Positions 35,901 to 47,529 of a stretch of DNA of 64,000 bases are shown here, in pieces; positions within the stretch are counted from its first letter, which is position 1; each line of letters starts with the position of its first letter. The notes below the pieces were generated by a model that saw only the letters and a program-made list of their open reading frames with translations, searched no databases and was not told where the DNA came from. Source of the stretch: Takakia lepidozioides (Eukaryota; Streptophyta; Takakiopsida; Takakiales; Takakiaceae); NCBI GenBank assembly GCA_030704615.1, contig CM060731.1, positions 88,146,756-88,210,755 of the forward strand, given 5' to 3'. The position numbers and the translations under genes are program-made.

Positions 35901-36555
35901 CCATCGACTTCGGGAGGCAGAAAGGTTACCTTTCTGATAGGGAATTTGGCATAGTCGAGAGCAGCCAGCTCGGAGCGAGAAACCATCGAGGTGATGTTGT
36001 CGTAGGAGCTGCACAATGGACCGGGTTGGAGTTTGCTCGAGGCACATGCGTCGCACCTACAGAGACGTCCATGCCGGATTTGAACGACCGTGTGGAGGAC
36101 ATGGGTACCTCAATGCAATCATCTTCCTCGTCGGAAATGTCGAATACGTCAACACGAGAAGCTATGGAGGGTCTTGACGGTCCAGGTGGGATGATTATCG
36201 TTGCATACCTCTCTGTTGGCAGTGGCCGCCTGTCGGTTTCCGACTCCTTTGTGGATGGTGTGGGCAGCGACTGATTCGGAAAGGGAATGGGCATTCCCAC
36301 AGCTCGTACAGGATGTGTCTGATGGGGGAACGGCCATTCGATTCCGCAACCTCCGTCGTTACCTACACGACAATGGTCTCGTCAACCTGTCCAGGAACAT
36401 CCTTCCTTTCTTCTTCCAAATAAACTGTGCCCGGTTTGAGCTTGAATTTGGAACAAAGGTAAGTTTCAGTCACTCTGCAAAGTCCTCCCTCGTTTGGGAT
36501 CCAGCGCTCCCAAGTTGCGGAGGACAGCAAACTAAGCGTAGGAATTCGGAGCCAT
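32979..36555 (-). pseudogene. MULE transposase with SWIM finger (copy A3), indel-ridden
   Basis: It is collinear with copy A2 over its whole length: start region near 36555 (MAPNSYA), zinc module near 35500-35900 (DRKHDGHPWC, CAHCKEPLTCMSMC), core near 34690-35100 (WRGFMADNAQANW-like, C..H), the intron near 34400-34480, and the SWIM region near 33070-33160 (CNCTN…). Dozens of one- and two-base deletions and insertions break all frames. They are spread evenly and often hit short runs. This is denser than in any other copy, including the second gene of the same element, so part of it may be assembly or read error instead of decay. Confidence 0.8.
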
Positions 36556-36959
36556 AGAACACCGCACGAATTTGGCAAGTGCGAGGTTCAGTATAGCGAC
36601 AGACCAAGGCTCACGGGCACCATGCGGAGTCCATCGACGATTGGAAGTCGCACATTGAAGTGGAAAGTATTGTTTCCAAGCTACATGCATGAAGTTGGGA
36701 GTTTTGATTCCATAGCCAGTAAGTATGACAATGATGGCCGATTCGGCGACGAAATAACATCTCCTGACAGTTTCTCCTGAGGGTGGATCCAGCAGTATTC
36801 TCGATGCAGACAGGAACGTTCGCACTGACAAGTGCCATACTGTTAGTTAAAACAGTCAGACAACCAAGTTGTGCTCATCAAGACTGGCCGCAATTGTGTT
36901 GTTTCGGAACAATGCAACCCATTGAGGTTCGAGATTTCCCGTCCCGAGTGATTCTTTCG

Positions 36960-38550
36960 ATTGCTGGTGGACGGAAATAAGGCGCCGCATTTCGGTATTG
37001 CTTCTTGGTCATGCCCAGAGCGACGAAATGCGGCACCGAGTTTCCGTCCGGGGGAAACCTTTATACTCTCCAGAACGGAAATGCGGTAATGCATTTCCAT
37101 CCAGCAAGAACGGTATGTGCAGGTGGAACAAAAATGCGGTACCGCATTTCCGTTCTGATTGAGAATTATGAACAACGGGAACAGAAATGCGGCACCGCAT
37201 TTCCGTCCGAGTCGCACTTTTCCGACATTCCAGAACGGAAATGCGGCGCCACATTTCCATTTTGTATCTGATGCATGGAGCTGAGGGATAGAAATGCTGG
37301 CAGCACATTTCGTTCGTAAAAGACATTCATACTCTCCAGAACGGAAATGCGGTAACGCATTTCCATCCAACAAGCACGGTATTTGAAGGTGGAACGGAAA
37401 TGCGGTACCGCATTTCCGTTCTGATTGAGAATTATGAACAACGGGAACAGAAATGCGGCACCGCATTTCTGTCCGAGTCGCACTTTCCGACATTCCAGAA
37501 CGGAAATGCGGCGCCGCATTTCCATTTTGTATCTGATGCATGGAGCCGAGTGCGATTCCGACTGCTTGAGACAGCGCAATTCCGACCGCTTGAGACATTC
37601 ATACTATCCAGAACGGAAATGTGGTACCACATTTCCGTTCTGACTGAAAATCGTGAACCATCGGAACTGAAATGCGGCAGCGCATTTCCATCCGAGTCGC
37701 ACCTCCCAACATTCCAGAACGGAAATGCGGCACCGCATTTCCGTTCTGATGAAATATCCTGAAACATCGGAACTGAAATGCATACCGCATTTCCCGTCGA
37801 GTCGCACCTTCCGACATTCCAAAACGGAAATGCGGCGCCGCATTTCCGTTTTGTATGTGAGGCATGGAGCTGTGGAACGAAAATGCGGCACAGCATTTCG
37901 CGCCAGCGTTAGACGTTAATACTCTACAGAACGGAAATACGGTACCGCATTTCCGTTCTGACTGAAAATCGTGAGCAACGGGAACAGAAATGCGGCACCG
38001 CATTTTCCGTCCGAGTCGTACCTTCCGACATTCTAGAACGGAAATGCGGCGCCGCATTTCCGTTTTGTATATGGGGCCTGGAGCTGTGGACGGAAATGTG
38101 GTGCCGCATTTCCATCCATGTGAGACCTTCAAACTTTCCAGACCGGAAATGCGGGACCGCATTTCTGTTCAGGTGAGACCTCTATACTTTCCCGAACGGA
38201 AATGTGGCACACTGCATTTCCGTTCATCAACTAACGTATGTGAAGGGGGAACGGAAATGCGGTACCGCATTTCCGTTCACATTGAAAATCATGAACCGCG
38301 GGAACTGAAATGTTGTGCCTCATTTCCGTCCGAATCGCACGTTTCGACATTCCAGAACGGAAATGCGGCGCCGCATTTCCCTTTTGTATCTCATACATGG
38401 AGCTGTGGGACGAAATGCGGCACCGTATTTCTGTTCAACAACTAAGGTATGTGAAGGTGGAACGGAAATGCGGTGCTGCATTTTCTTCCAACAAGTACGG
38501 ATGTGTAGCTTCGTGATGGTACTTAACGGAAATGCGGAGCCGCATTCGCA
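36960..38550. repeat. Palindromic site array of the 14.5-kb element
   Basis: About 25 copies of AAATGCGGNNCCGCATTT and near variants sit in the same order and spacer types as at 20580-21900, with a few additional units (38080-38330). The central pair alternates among GC, TA, CA and TG. The array again separates the 5' ends of the transposase and the ParB-methyltransferase gene. Confidence 0.95.
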
Positions 38551-38898
38551 TTTTCACTCCAACTCATCAGTCGCTGGGACGGAAATGCCTTGAAATGTGA
38601 ACACGTGGAGCAACGGAATTGCTGCACATGTTGGCACTCTATCTGACTGAAGTGGCATGAGGCGGCGCGGCCTGACCGTTGGATAATGATGTTTGTTTTT
38701 CGGACGGCAGACATACCCTGAACGATTCGAATTTCGTAATGACGCAAAGTCCACGAGGAGACACTTTCGTCCAACCCTTTCGAACCCAAGTGGTGCATCA
38801 CCGCCGTTTCATCTACTTTTGTCGTGTCTCCTCAGTCACCCCTCTCGCGCCCTTTCCATCTGCACTCTTTGCTCCTTTTCCCTCTCTCTGTTCTTCTT

Positions 38899-41800
38899 AT
38901 GCTCGAACCTGAGAGGGGGGGAGTTCGTGCACCAGACAGGAGACCTCGTCGCAAGCTCCGGAAATTATACTTTGGACGTAGGCTAATGCCGAAGGGGAGG
39001 AAGCAGATGCGTCTACAGGAGGAGATTGCCATCTCGAGCAGCAGCCACTCAGGCACCCAGCCACCAGTGAGAGCTCCATGCGATCGGGCTGCGCGCAGCT
39101 GATCGAGCACCGAACCCCCCATTTTGCTTCTGTAATTCTTAGACTGAATGCTAGGAGACTTGAATGCAGAACATGTTTGCATGCCTAACAGGAAAGGTGG
39201 ACGTGCTGGAGGGATTGCAGGAATCCGAAGAGCCGCAGGAAGAGTCCGAGGAGCTAGCTGCAGCACGTACACCCACCCGATCCCCGAGCGCGGGTATTCC
39301 TGCCGGGCCTAGCCCTGTGCAATTCAAAGACGCGGCTTCGAAGGGCAAGTTCAAAGCCCCAGAGATTGACTCGCGTTCTTCGGTCATGGAGAATCGCCAG
39401 CAGGGGTCGGGCCCTTCTCCAGCAAAGTCAAAGAAGAAGAAGCAGCCCGTCCCTCTACTGGTTTCTGAACCGGCTCAGGCCGATTCACCCCCCCCCAACG
39501 CGAATGAAGCAGCAGGGTAAAAGACAGATTCAATTGCAGCAGACACCTTCACCTGCAAGGATGAGGAGACAGAAGGCAATCAGGACGACGGCCGAACAAT
39601 CTCCCGCAAAACCGCTTCCACGAGCTGAAGCTCAGTTCCTGGAGGATTTCCCGCCTGCAGATGTTGGGGCCGTCTCTGCTGCAGCGAAGGCAATGGGATC
39701 GACCGTTTTTGTCGATTTGGTACCGGAGGAGGGTGCTGCCGCTGAACGTTCGCAGCCAGACCTCACCACCGATGAGCAAGCAGGCCCAGAGGAGGCCTCT
39801 GCAATGGCAGAATTGCCCGCACACAGGCCCCAGAGTGCAGCTCCAGTTGAGGATGCTCCAGCTGCTCAGCCACTACCGGCACCTACAGACATGTCTCCGG
39901 AGGATTTCAAAAGTGCAGCGGATAAAATGTTGGAGGAGACACACAGTAGCATTGGCAGAGTTCTGGGCAGCAGGGTATTCCAGCGGACTCTTCGAATCCC
40001 ACTCTGTCGCATGGTCTCCCTTCCCATCGTCAGGCAGGCCCTTCCCGGAGATGTGGATAAGCTCAAGTTCGCATTTCGAGAAGGGTACCGTCTGGGATCG
40101 GCAGCGTTTTACGTTTCCATTGAGAATGAGGACGGCGAAACTCGTGGACCCACTGCCGATGAATTGTCAACGTGGGATACCCACTGGCACACTCGCAACG
40201 ACGAATTCGAGGCGACGCTGAAGGGTGATCCAGACTTCGGCCATATGTCTGGTAAAATGTTCTTTGTGTGGGACGGGAATCACCGACTTCTGCGATTGCA
40301 AAATTGTCCGCAAAGATTCCCCAGAGTGCAGCTCCAGTTGGGGATGCTCCAGCTGCTCAGCCCCTACCGCCACCAGCAGAAATGTCTCCGGAGGAATTCC
40401 AAAGTGCAGCGGATACAATGTTGGAGGAGACACATAGTAGCATTGGCAGAGTTCTGGGCAGCAGGGTATTCCAGCGGACTCTTAAGAACAATGTGGTCTT
40501 TTCCACTCGAAGTTTCCGACCCTGCAGTGGATGTGTGGCTCAACCGCATGACTTGGTGGTTCCAGGTAATTCAAGGTACTTCCCCAGATTTGCTTTTCTG
40601 AAATGAATTCCCTGAACTGCTACGTGACAATGCATTTGGGAATCGCAGGTAATGTCGAATGCGAAGGAGCAAGTCGTAATGCACACAAATTCGTTCGGCT
40701 TGTACGTCAAATGGGATGGAACACAGACATTGGAAGACTACGTGACACGTTTCAGATGTGCGTACAAGGACAACCTTTTCGCCAGAGAGCTACAGACAGC
40801 AAGAAGGAGCGTGGAGTTTACACATCAGGAGGGAGCGGGGAAAGCTGCAATGCGAATTGTTTACAGGTGAAGCACTACTGCCCTTGTATGCGAAGCTTGG
40901 TTACGAGGTTTGTCTCGGAAATGCGGCACCGCATTCGCATTTTATGTTTTTGGTGGCACTCTGCGAGTAGGTTCGTCCAATCTTATGCTCACGCATGCTG
41001 ACTGCCTTGCAGGTATATGAAATACGTGCTCCTTCAGACAGGGGCCCTAGCTCAAGAGCCCCCGTTCTTCATGGCTTGGACCGTGGCGGGCCCAAGCTGT
41101 GTCTACACACCCGAGATGCAGAAACAATGGCATCCTGCGCATCTCGTTGGATGCCCGTGGTACCTGGACATGTCTTGCGGTATTGTTGACGAGTCTGAGA
41201 AAGATCTGCACGCCTTGGCAGAAGAGAGAAGAGAAAGGAAAGACGTGTCCCTGCTGGGCCAAAGTCGGCAAAGGAATCTGCTGCTCTGGAAGAATCCAGA
41301 AAGGCAGCAGAGAAGGCACAAAAGACGGTGGATGCAGCTGTGCAGGCCCAACAGAAGGGGTCGAAGAAGAGGACTTGCCAGCAAGGAGCAGCTGTTGTGA
41401 CACCCGCCAAAACGAAGAAGCAGAAACAGCCTGTTCAGGAAGAGGGTGAGGAAGAGGACTCCGATGGAGACTTTGCAACCAGCCCACCCCCCCAAATGCA
41501 GGCTGCCTCCCCTGTGCCCACCGTTGTCACGAGAGGCACGAGAACTGGCTCGGCAAAGAAGGCACTCTTCAACCCCCCAGGGGGGCACCCTTTCGAGCCG
41601 GTGGAAATGAAGAGGCCGAAAGTGGCTCCCGAAACAGTAGTCCAGTGTGTAAATGAGAGTTTCTTGGCGGCTTTGGATGGACGGGCAGCCAAGTTGGCAT
41701 ACATGAAGACCATGGAGGGTCTGAAGGGCAGAGCACTGAAGAAGGCGACTGCCGAAGAGCCTTCCGACACCCCAGGATTTCAGAATATGGTCTCGTTCTT

Positions 41801-43327
41801 TGAGAGGGTGTGTGCAGACAAGGATTGTAGAGGGGCGGAAATGCCACCGAGTGGTCTTGCGATATGATCATCTTGGATATTCCGGACGGAGAGCCTGTGG
41901 AAGGACTGCAAGCTTTGCCATCTTGGAACAGGTACTCAGAGGACTTTTGGAAGAAAGGATTCGGGCTTGCCCGCATGGTGTTGGACGACAGAGGCTGTGT
42001 GGTTGTCCTGGCGAGCAGAGGAAAAAACACTCAGACAGGAATTGCGAAGTGGACGTGCATCAACACACTGGGCCTTCGGTCGGAAGGGAAGAAGGTGATT
42101 ACGACACTGGCACTCGTCCATTCGTTTGCTTGGGTGTTTTCAAATGCGGTGCCGCATTCGGTTTTTAATCGTTCCCCCCTGTGTATGCAGACGAAGCAGT
42201 TCGATGCATACTGCTTTGTGAAGGAGAACTCCACCTTTGCTTTCCGGAAGGAGGGAGGAAAGGTTGACCCGAACTGCGACCCCCTCGATTACGACGTTCT
42301 GTTCAACAACGTTCCCAAGGAACTTCTCCCTCATAGCCTCACTTCAACGGAACCCCTGCGGTACTCACGGACTCGGAGCCCTGCCTTCATTCAGACAATT
42401 ATGGAGACATGCACAGACGTGGAGGGCACAGTGCTCGACCTCATCTGTGGGACAGGTATGCAAAATCTTGATCTATGCTGTTCTGCAAATTCTCGTTAGG
42501 ATATAGTTCGCAACATCTGAAGCGCCATGTGGTAATGTGTGGATGGCATTGTAACAGGTGCCTCAATGTGGGCTGGGCGGTTTTCCGACCGGCACCTCTT
42601 TGCCTACGAGGAGGATTCATCCGTGTGGGGATCCCATCTGGAAGGGCTGCAACGGAATGTTAAGGCTCCCAACAGAGCGGAAGTCTCCTCGGATTCGGCG
42701 GAGTCCGAGGAAGACACAGTGGACATTGATGCGGAGGAGAACCCGGAATACGAGTGAGTGCAAACATTGTAAGTTTGCAAAGCCTTCTGGGTCATTTTTG
42801 TCAAACGAATTTCCCGACTGTGGTTCTCATTAGTCTCGTTGATGATTGTCATGTGCAGGATTGCAGGGTCCGGGTCGAAACATGTAGGGCCTACACTTCC
42901 TGCCAGGAAGAATGTCCCGTTCTTTGCGAGGGCCGACTTCATGACGAGGCCGGTGAGGGACTACTCCCTTCCTAGTTATGCAGCTAAACTCGCAAATACA
43001 GCGATTAGAAGAAGTGAGAATCCCAGTAAAGTAGAGCAGATTTTGGAGAGGGCTAGGGAGGACAGAAGGATAAGGAAAGAGTTGGCAGCAGCTCAGACAG
43101 GTAGACGGGTACGAAAGTACATATGTGATTCAGCGGATGAGAGCGACGCAGATAGGGAGGAAGACGACCCAACGGAGGTGAGATGGACAGTTCCGCAAGG
43201 GGAAGATGGGATTTTCGAAAGCCTGGCCAACGAGCAGTCCACTGGAGATGAGAAAGGCACTGAGGGGGTGGAGGCGGAGCAGGACAGTCTAGAACAGGAT
43301 GAGGATTCGGATGATTTTCAAGATTAA
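38899..43327 (+). pseudogene. ParB-like domain fused to N6/N4-type DNA methyltransferase (copy 2)
   Basis: Exons: about 38899-39066, 39192-40565, 40651-40866, 41013-41860, 41849-42091, 42190-42455, 42558-42753, 42859-43327. The first half carries the ParB-like domain ending in FVWDGNHRLL (40268-40295). Later come TMWSFPLEVSDPAVDVWLNR, WDGTQTLEDYVTRF, a coiled Lys/Glu region (KESAALEESRKAAEKAQK) and a methyltransferase. SCDMIILDIPDGEP (41855-41895) sits where motif IV is expected, then FGLARMVLDDRGCVVVLAS, then TVLDLICGTGAS (42425-42570) as SAM-binding motif I. Motif IV before motif I is the order of N6_N4 methylases. The usual aromatic residue of (D/N)PP(Y/F/W) is Asp here and in copy 3. The tail is acidic. 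Breaks: an extra C near 39490, a partial 165-bp duplication at about 40300-40490 inside the ParB domain, and shifts near 41240 and 41840. Confidence 0.7.
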
Positions 43328-43459
43328 TAGAATTTTAATGAAGTCTCTGTAAATGTAAATTCTCTTCCAGAGTATATAAAGGAAATTCTGCCCGACATTC
43401 GTGACCCCTCTCCAGTGTGCATTCCAGCCACACAATCGCCCAAACCACGACGCTCCCAA

Positions 43460-44270
43460 AATCAGAAATGGGGCACCGCATTTCCAAAATTTTGGCAACT
43501 CTAAGAACCTCTTTTGGAAATGCGGCACCGCATTTCCAAAACAGGGGAGGGACTAAATTTTCCATTTCAATATTGGCATAGTAAAAAGTAATCGGCCGAT
43601 TGGAAATGCGGTGCCGCATTTCCAAAATTTCCTTTGTCCACACGCCAGTTTTGGCCTCTCCCGCTCATTGCATGGATGCCACCACGCTTACAGAGGTCGA
43701 ACAAGGAGGTCGAACAAGGAGGTCGAGATGGCGGAATGGAAATGCGGTGCTGCATTTCCATATTGGGGATGGTCGTTGTTCGAACTGCAGGCCCATCAGC
43801 AAAAATTGGCACCGCATTCCATTGTAAAAAAAAAGTCGATGACGGACATGGAAATGCGGCGCCGCATTTCCAGAACGGACATCGCAATTTGTCCATTTGC
43901 AGACCCTCTCACGGAAATGCGGTAACGCATTCCATCGCGCTGGTCGGAAATGTCACACTTTTTGAAGTGTTGGACGGAAATGCGGCACCGCATTCCCTTG
44001 TCCAAAAAGAAGTTTCCATTGCCAAGCTGGAAATGCGTCGCCGCATTTGCAATGCCAACCTCGTTGTCTGTCCAATTTATAGACCCGTGTTGGTATTTCG
44101 TGTACCTGGACGGAAATGATGCACCGCATTTCATTGTCCGACACTGAAATGCGGTTCATACATTTCCATGTCGGCATGGAAATTCGGCACCGCATTTCCT
44201 TGTCCGACATGGAAATGCGGTGCCGCATTTCCTTGTCCCACATTGAAATGTGGTGCCGCATTTCAATGTC
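43460..44270. repeat. Second palindromic site array, 3' of the ParB-methyltransferase gene
   Basis: About 15 copies of GGAAATGCGGNNCCGCATTT-type dyads lie here, with spacers unlike those of the upstream array (…ttgtccgacat…, …caattggcatagt…). Many copies have lost one T or G of an arm. The final part (44150-44270) is a tighter repeat, about every 25-30 bp, alternating with TTGTCCGACA. It is not visible in the first element because of the N gap. Confidence 0.9.
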
Positions 44271-44521
44271 CAACATGGCGTTACTCTGGTATATTCTTGA
44301 CACATGACTCTCATACCGGTTACTCTGCTATATTCATCCGGACAGACACATTGTAGAAATGAGACATCAAATTGTAAACAGTGGGCCAATTCCGACAGTT
44401 ATTCAACAGAATGAAACACAATCATACAGAAGTGAGGTACGATGGGTTTATTGATCGGACACAATGTCTCACATTTACCAACTGCAGACAAAACTAAGCC
44501 CTTCCTCCTTCTACATGGGCT

Positions 44522-45140
44522 TCACCAAGTCGACGGAACTTCGATACCCCTCAAAACAAGCTCATCACTGCTGCGGCACCTCAAGGTAAACTGCAATTCG
44601 GTCGTTCTGCTGCCCTTGCTGGAGCCGACGACAATGTCATGTCCATCAATGATACCACCATCATACATTGACAAGGTCACTGTGGGCCTCATGTGCCCGT
44701 GCGATTCGTCTTCGCAACTCAGCCGAATGTCTCCATACACTGGAAGAGCGGAGTGATCTGCACGTATATAGTTTTCCCCGGTGCCGTCCTCCCTGGTCCA
44801 CTGGCAGCAGTTCCAGCGCCAAAGCGAGGCCGTGCGTGATCTGTCCGGCATCCCTTTCCAGCTTGGTATATCGAGGTCAACAATTTTCAGGACCCACGGA
44901 CCGCATTGACCCTCGCCCTCACCTCGCTCAAAGCGGTAATAGCCCTCCAGATACTCCATTGCGCGCAAAGACTCTTGCTTGATTCCAGCAGCGTCTGTGA
45001 AAACAGAGAGCTAGACAATGATGTCTCCTGATTCTGGTTTGAACATAGCATAATCGTGGCCATGATAAGGGCAGTCGGCTGGATTTCAGCGGCACGGCAT
45101 CCTTGAAAAAGAGTAGCGGAGTACGCTCAATGACAGCAGC
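44522..45140 (-). pseudogene. ORF3, minus-strand member of an inverted pair
   Basis: Open from 44968 to 44522 and extending upstream in frame to about 45140 with two stops: a TAG at 45011-45013 where the partner has Trp, and a TGA near 45084. It is homologous along its length to the plus-strand ORF at 45436-46212. Shared features are the Y.FERG segment, RTA.LWRWNCC.WT, PVYGDIRL, a YDGG.IDG.DIV strand and the tail DELVLRGIEVP. The high Trp/Cys content and alternating hydrophobic pattern suggest a beta-rich fold. I recognise no known family. Confidence 0.6.
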
Positions 45141-45240
45141 TCCCGGATGGAGGAGGAGCAGCGCGGTGGCTGGAAAAAGTTCAAGCTAACGCTGCAATTC
45201 CTCACAAACACTCCAGGGCACATTTAAATTCCCCCCCTAC

Positions 45241-46212
45241 AGGATCCTGGACCGATGAAGATTGGCTGCTTCATGAATGTAGCCGTTTCAGTTTCCTACC
45301 CTGCCATGCAAACTATGGGCACTCACTGCCAGGTGGGCCGATAGCCACTGGACACGACGAAGTCCATCCCCTCTTCGATGTAAATGCGGCGCCATCCGGG
45401 GGGATGGACTTCGGTGGCAGATCTCAAACTAGAACTTGTTGATGAGAAAGATGTATGGGTTCATCCACCGCCGGCGTGACGAACACGTTCCACCTCCGTC
45501 GGTGGGTACGTGGGACCCAGATGCTCCATTATTGGAGGCCGGACTGCTCTTCCGCTTTGCATCATTTCCAAAATCTAAGGGCTTCGTAGCTGTCCGCAAG
45601 GTCATTGTCATCTGCATCCAAGTCGTCCTCAGGTCCTCCTTTGCAAGGATGCCGTGCTTCCGGAACCGGGACGACTGCCCATTTGGAGGCATCGATTATG
45701 CAATGTATTCGGCCACATCGGGAGACATTGTTATCTGGTACACAGATTACACAGAAGATACTGGTTTGATTGTGGAAACATTGGTGGCTTTTGAGTATAT
45801 CCTAGGCCACTACGCCTTCGAGCGGGGTGACGATCTTGGTCTGAGGAGTCCGTGGCTCCTGGGCATCCTCGATTCCGATTTTCCCAGCTACGACGGTCAC
45901 CCATGCAGAAGAAGGCGCACTGCTATGCTGTTGCGGTGGAACTGCTGCCACTGGACGTGGGTGGACTCCATCGGAGAGACCTATTCTCCTGAAGGAGTGC
46001 GCTCCTCTTCTCCATTGTATGGGGACATTCGCATTGGTGTGGACGACGAAAACGTGAAGATTTCCATATTCGATGGTGGTATGATTGAAGGGCAGGACAT
46101 TGTGGTGAACATCACTAGGGGCGGTACAACGGCTGCAATCGACTTTACATGGAGGAGCCCCATGACTCATGAGCTAGTTCTGAGAGCAGTCGAAGTCCCA
46201 TTGACAACGTGA
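45241..46212 (+). CDS. ORF3, uncharacterised element-borne protein
   Basis: The main frame (45436-46212) encodes up to 258 residues. An upstream piece (45242-45430, WTDEDWLLHECSRF) is in a different frame and probably an earlier exon, because the same WTDEDW segment recurs near 48600; the true start is therefore unclear. Conserved features against the minus-strand partner are GIDYAMY..TSGDIVIW, YAFERGDD, a RRRTAMLLRWNCCHWTW box (about residues 155-170), SPLYGDIRIGV, FDGGMIEGQDIVV and a C-terminal HELVLRAVEVP. No signal peptide or transmembrane segment is obvious. It is the last gene before the R end, with a polyadenylation-like AATAAA about 85 bp downstream. Function unknown; its presence in three element copies suggests a real gene of the transposon. 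Confidence 0.6.
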
Positions 46213-46654
46213 CTTGTATTCAGTAGGCACAGGGCTAAAGATTTGATTGCACAATCAGCACAGTAGACGTGCTTCAAATGCAATTCATGTGGATCAATAA
46301 AAACCTCATTGTGCCCTCTTTTTATTCTATTCTGTGTCCATCGTTCCCAGAATGCATCATTTTGCTCATTTCGTTTGGGATTGGGAGTGTGGGTGGATTT
46401 TGCAAGTGGCTGGTAGGCTGAAATGGGCCCCCATTGTACAGAGCAGTACCACCCTACCATTCGCGAAACATTGCCTTTCAATATATAATTCTAAATAACA
46501 TTGCCGAACCTCCTTCATCGGGAGGTCCTTCTCCCCCTATGACCGTGGCACCCTAAACCCTATTCCCGCGGACACTCATTTCCGGAAAATAGTGCTGCTC
46601 ATGTTTTTTTCCACACTTACGACTCTGCTCATGGCTCATGAAATAGCAGCCCCC

Positions 46655-46663
46655 ATGTAGGTG
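46655..46663. repeat. 9-bp target-site duplication, right copy (ATGTAGGTG)
   Basis: Exact repeat of 32133-32141 immediately after the R end (…GCAGCCCCC). Confidence 0.9.
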
Positions 46664-46884
46664 ATGGTTCCTGTGGCTTCTCTGACTGCTAGATCCACAA
46701 TAGACATAACGAAACACCCTGTCCATCTCCCCTCTCTGGTCAATTCCTCCGTTTTCTTCCTCTTTCCTTCTTTCCACACCACTACATCGCCTGCTTGTGG
46801 AACATATGGCTCCATCGCTGCTTGTTGAACAGTTGCGGGCGGCCGTGCTGTTATATGCGGAAAGTAGTCCGGCCAACAACCCAC
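46664..46884 (-). pseudogene. Minus-strand ORF fragment, right flank of the 14.5-kb element
   Basis: Open minus-strand frame with VPQAGDVVVWKEGKRKK and GRWTGCFVMSIVDLAVREA. It reads up to the target duplication and could be the upstream part of whatever gene the element interrupted, with the rest at 31854-32132. The family is not recognised. Confidence 0.3.
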
Positions 46885-47039
46885 GGTCCATATTTTGAAT
46901 TCAAAATTCTACTGTCATGTATTCTGAATCGCTTAACGGAATCCCAGTGGCATATGTTGTCACTGCAAGGAGTAAGACAGTTGACCTACAACCATGGATG
47001 TTAGTGCTGAACATCTGAATGACTACTGCTCGCCCGTTT

Positions 47040-47304
47040 TGGCGTCCAAATACGTTCATTGTGCACGACGCAAATGCCAAAATCACGACATAGCCGTCGC
47101 AAGGTGGCATGAAGGGGAAAATGGAGCCCCCGCTGCGACGCCCAGCCGTCGCAAGATGCGTCGCCATGGGGGCTTGTGACGGCTTTTTTTGGCATGCGAC
47201 GCCAGGGCGTCGAAATAACCCAAATATATATATATTTTGGGCGTTGCGACGCAGGGGCGCCCCCTGCGATGCCAGGGCGTCACAACGGCGTCACCACAGT
47301 GAGG
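47040..47304. mobile_element. Short CACTA-like fragment with GCGACG repeats
   Basis: This contains repeated GCGACGCC…GGGCGTCGC blocks, a TATATATATATA stretch near 47225 and, at its right edge on the minus strand, CACTGTGGTGACGCC. It resembles 28340-29061 in composition and motif. The left edge is unclear, so it may be a truncated or non-autonomous copy. Confidence 0.4.
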
Positions 47305-47529
47305 GTTTTTTTTTTTTTTTTGTAGCCATCATTCCACAGGGAATCATAGGTTATTTGGAGCTTGAAATCCGGTCCTCTTGGATGAATCTGAACCCACACT
47401 TTATCCCTGCTCCTTCACCTATCCAGGCCTCTGCACAAATCATGCACATATCCTTGCCTTGCTGCTAGCAGCTGACAATGACAGCCTAGAATTGTTCCAA
47501 CAAACACCCCAATCCTATTGACTTGAAGG

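Larger units (their letters stand above)
32142..46654 (-). mobile_element. Full-length type A Mutator-like element, 14.5 kb, three gene families
   Basis: The L end at 32142 (GATGTTTACTATGTCATGAG) and R end at 46654 (…GAAATAGCAGCCCCC) match those of 15756-25243 and are flanked by a perfect 9-bp duplication. Layout: transposase on minus (32979-36555), palindrome array (36960-38550), ParB-methyltransferase gene on plus (38899-43327), a second palindrome array (43460-44270), then an inverted pair of ORF3 genes (44522-45140 minus, 45241-46212 plus) and the R end. It is the only copy here that shows the whole gene set without gaps. Confidence 0.92.

Noticed and set aside
45429-45692. Minus-strand frame with HGILAKEDLRTTW, similar to one at 48496-48816
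   Set aside because: It is antisense to ORF3; the similarity comes from the same DNA segment lying in the same orientation in both places.
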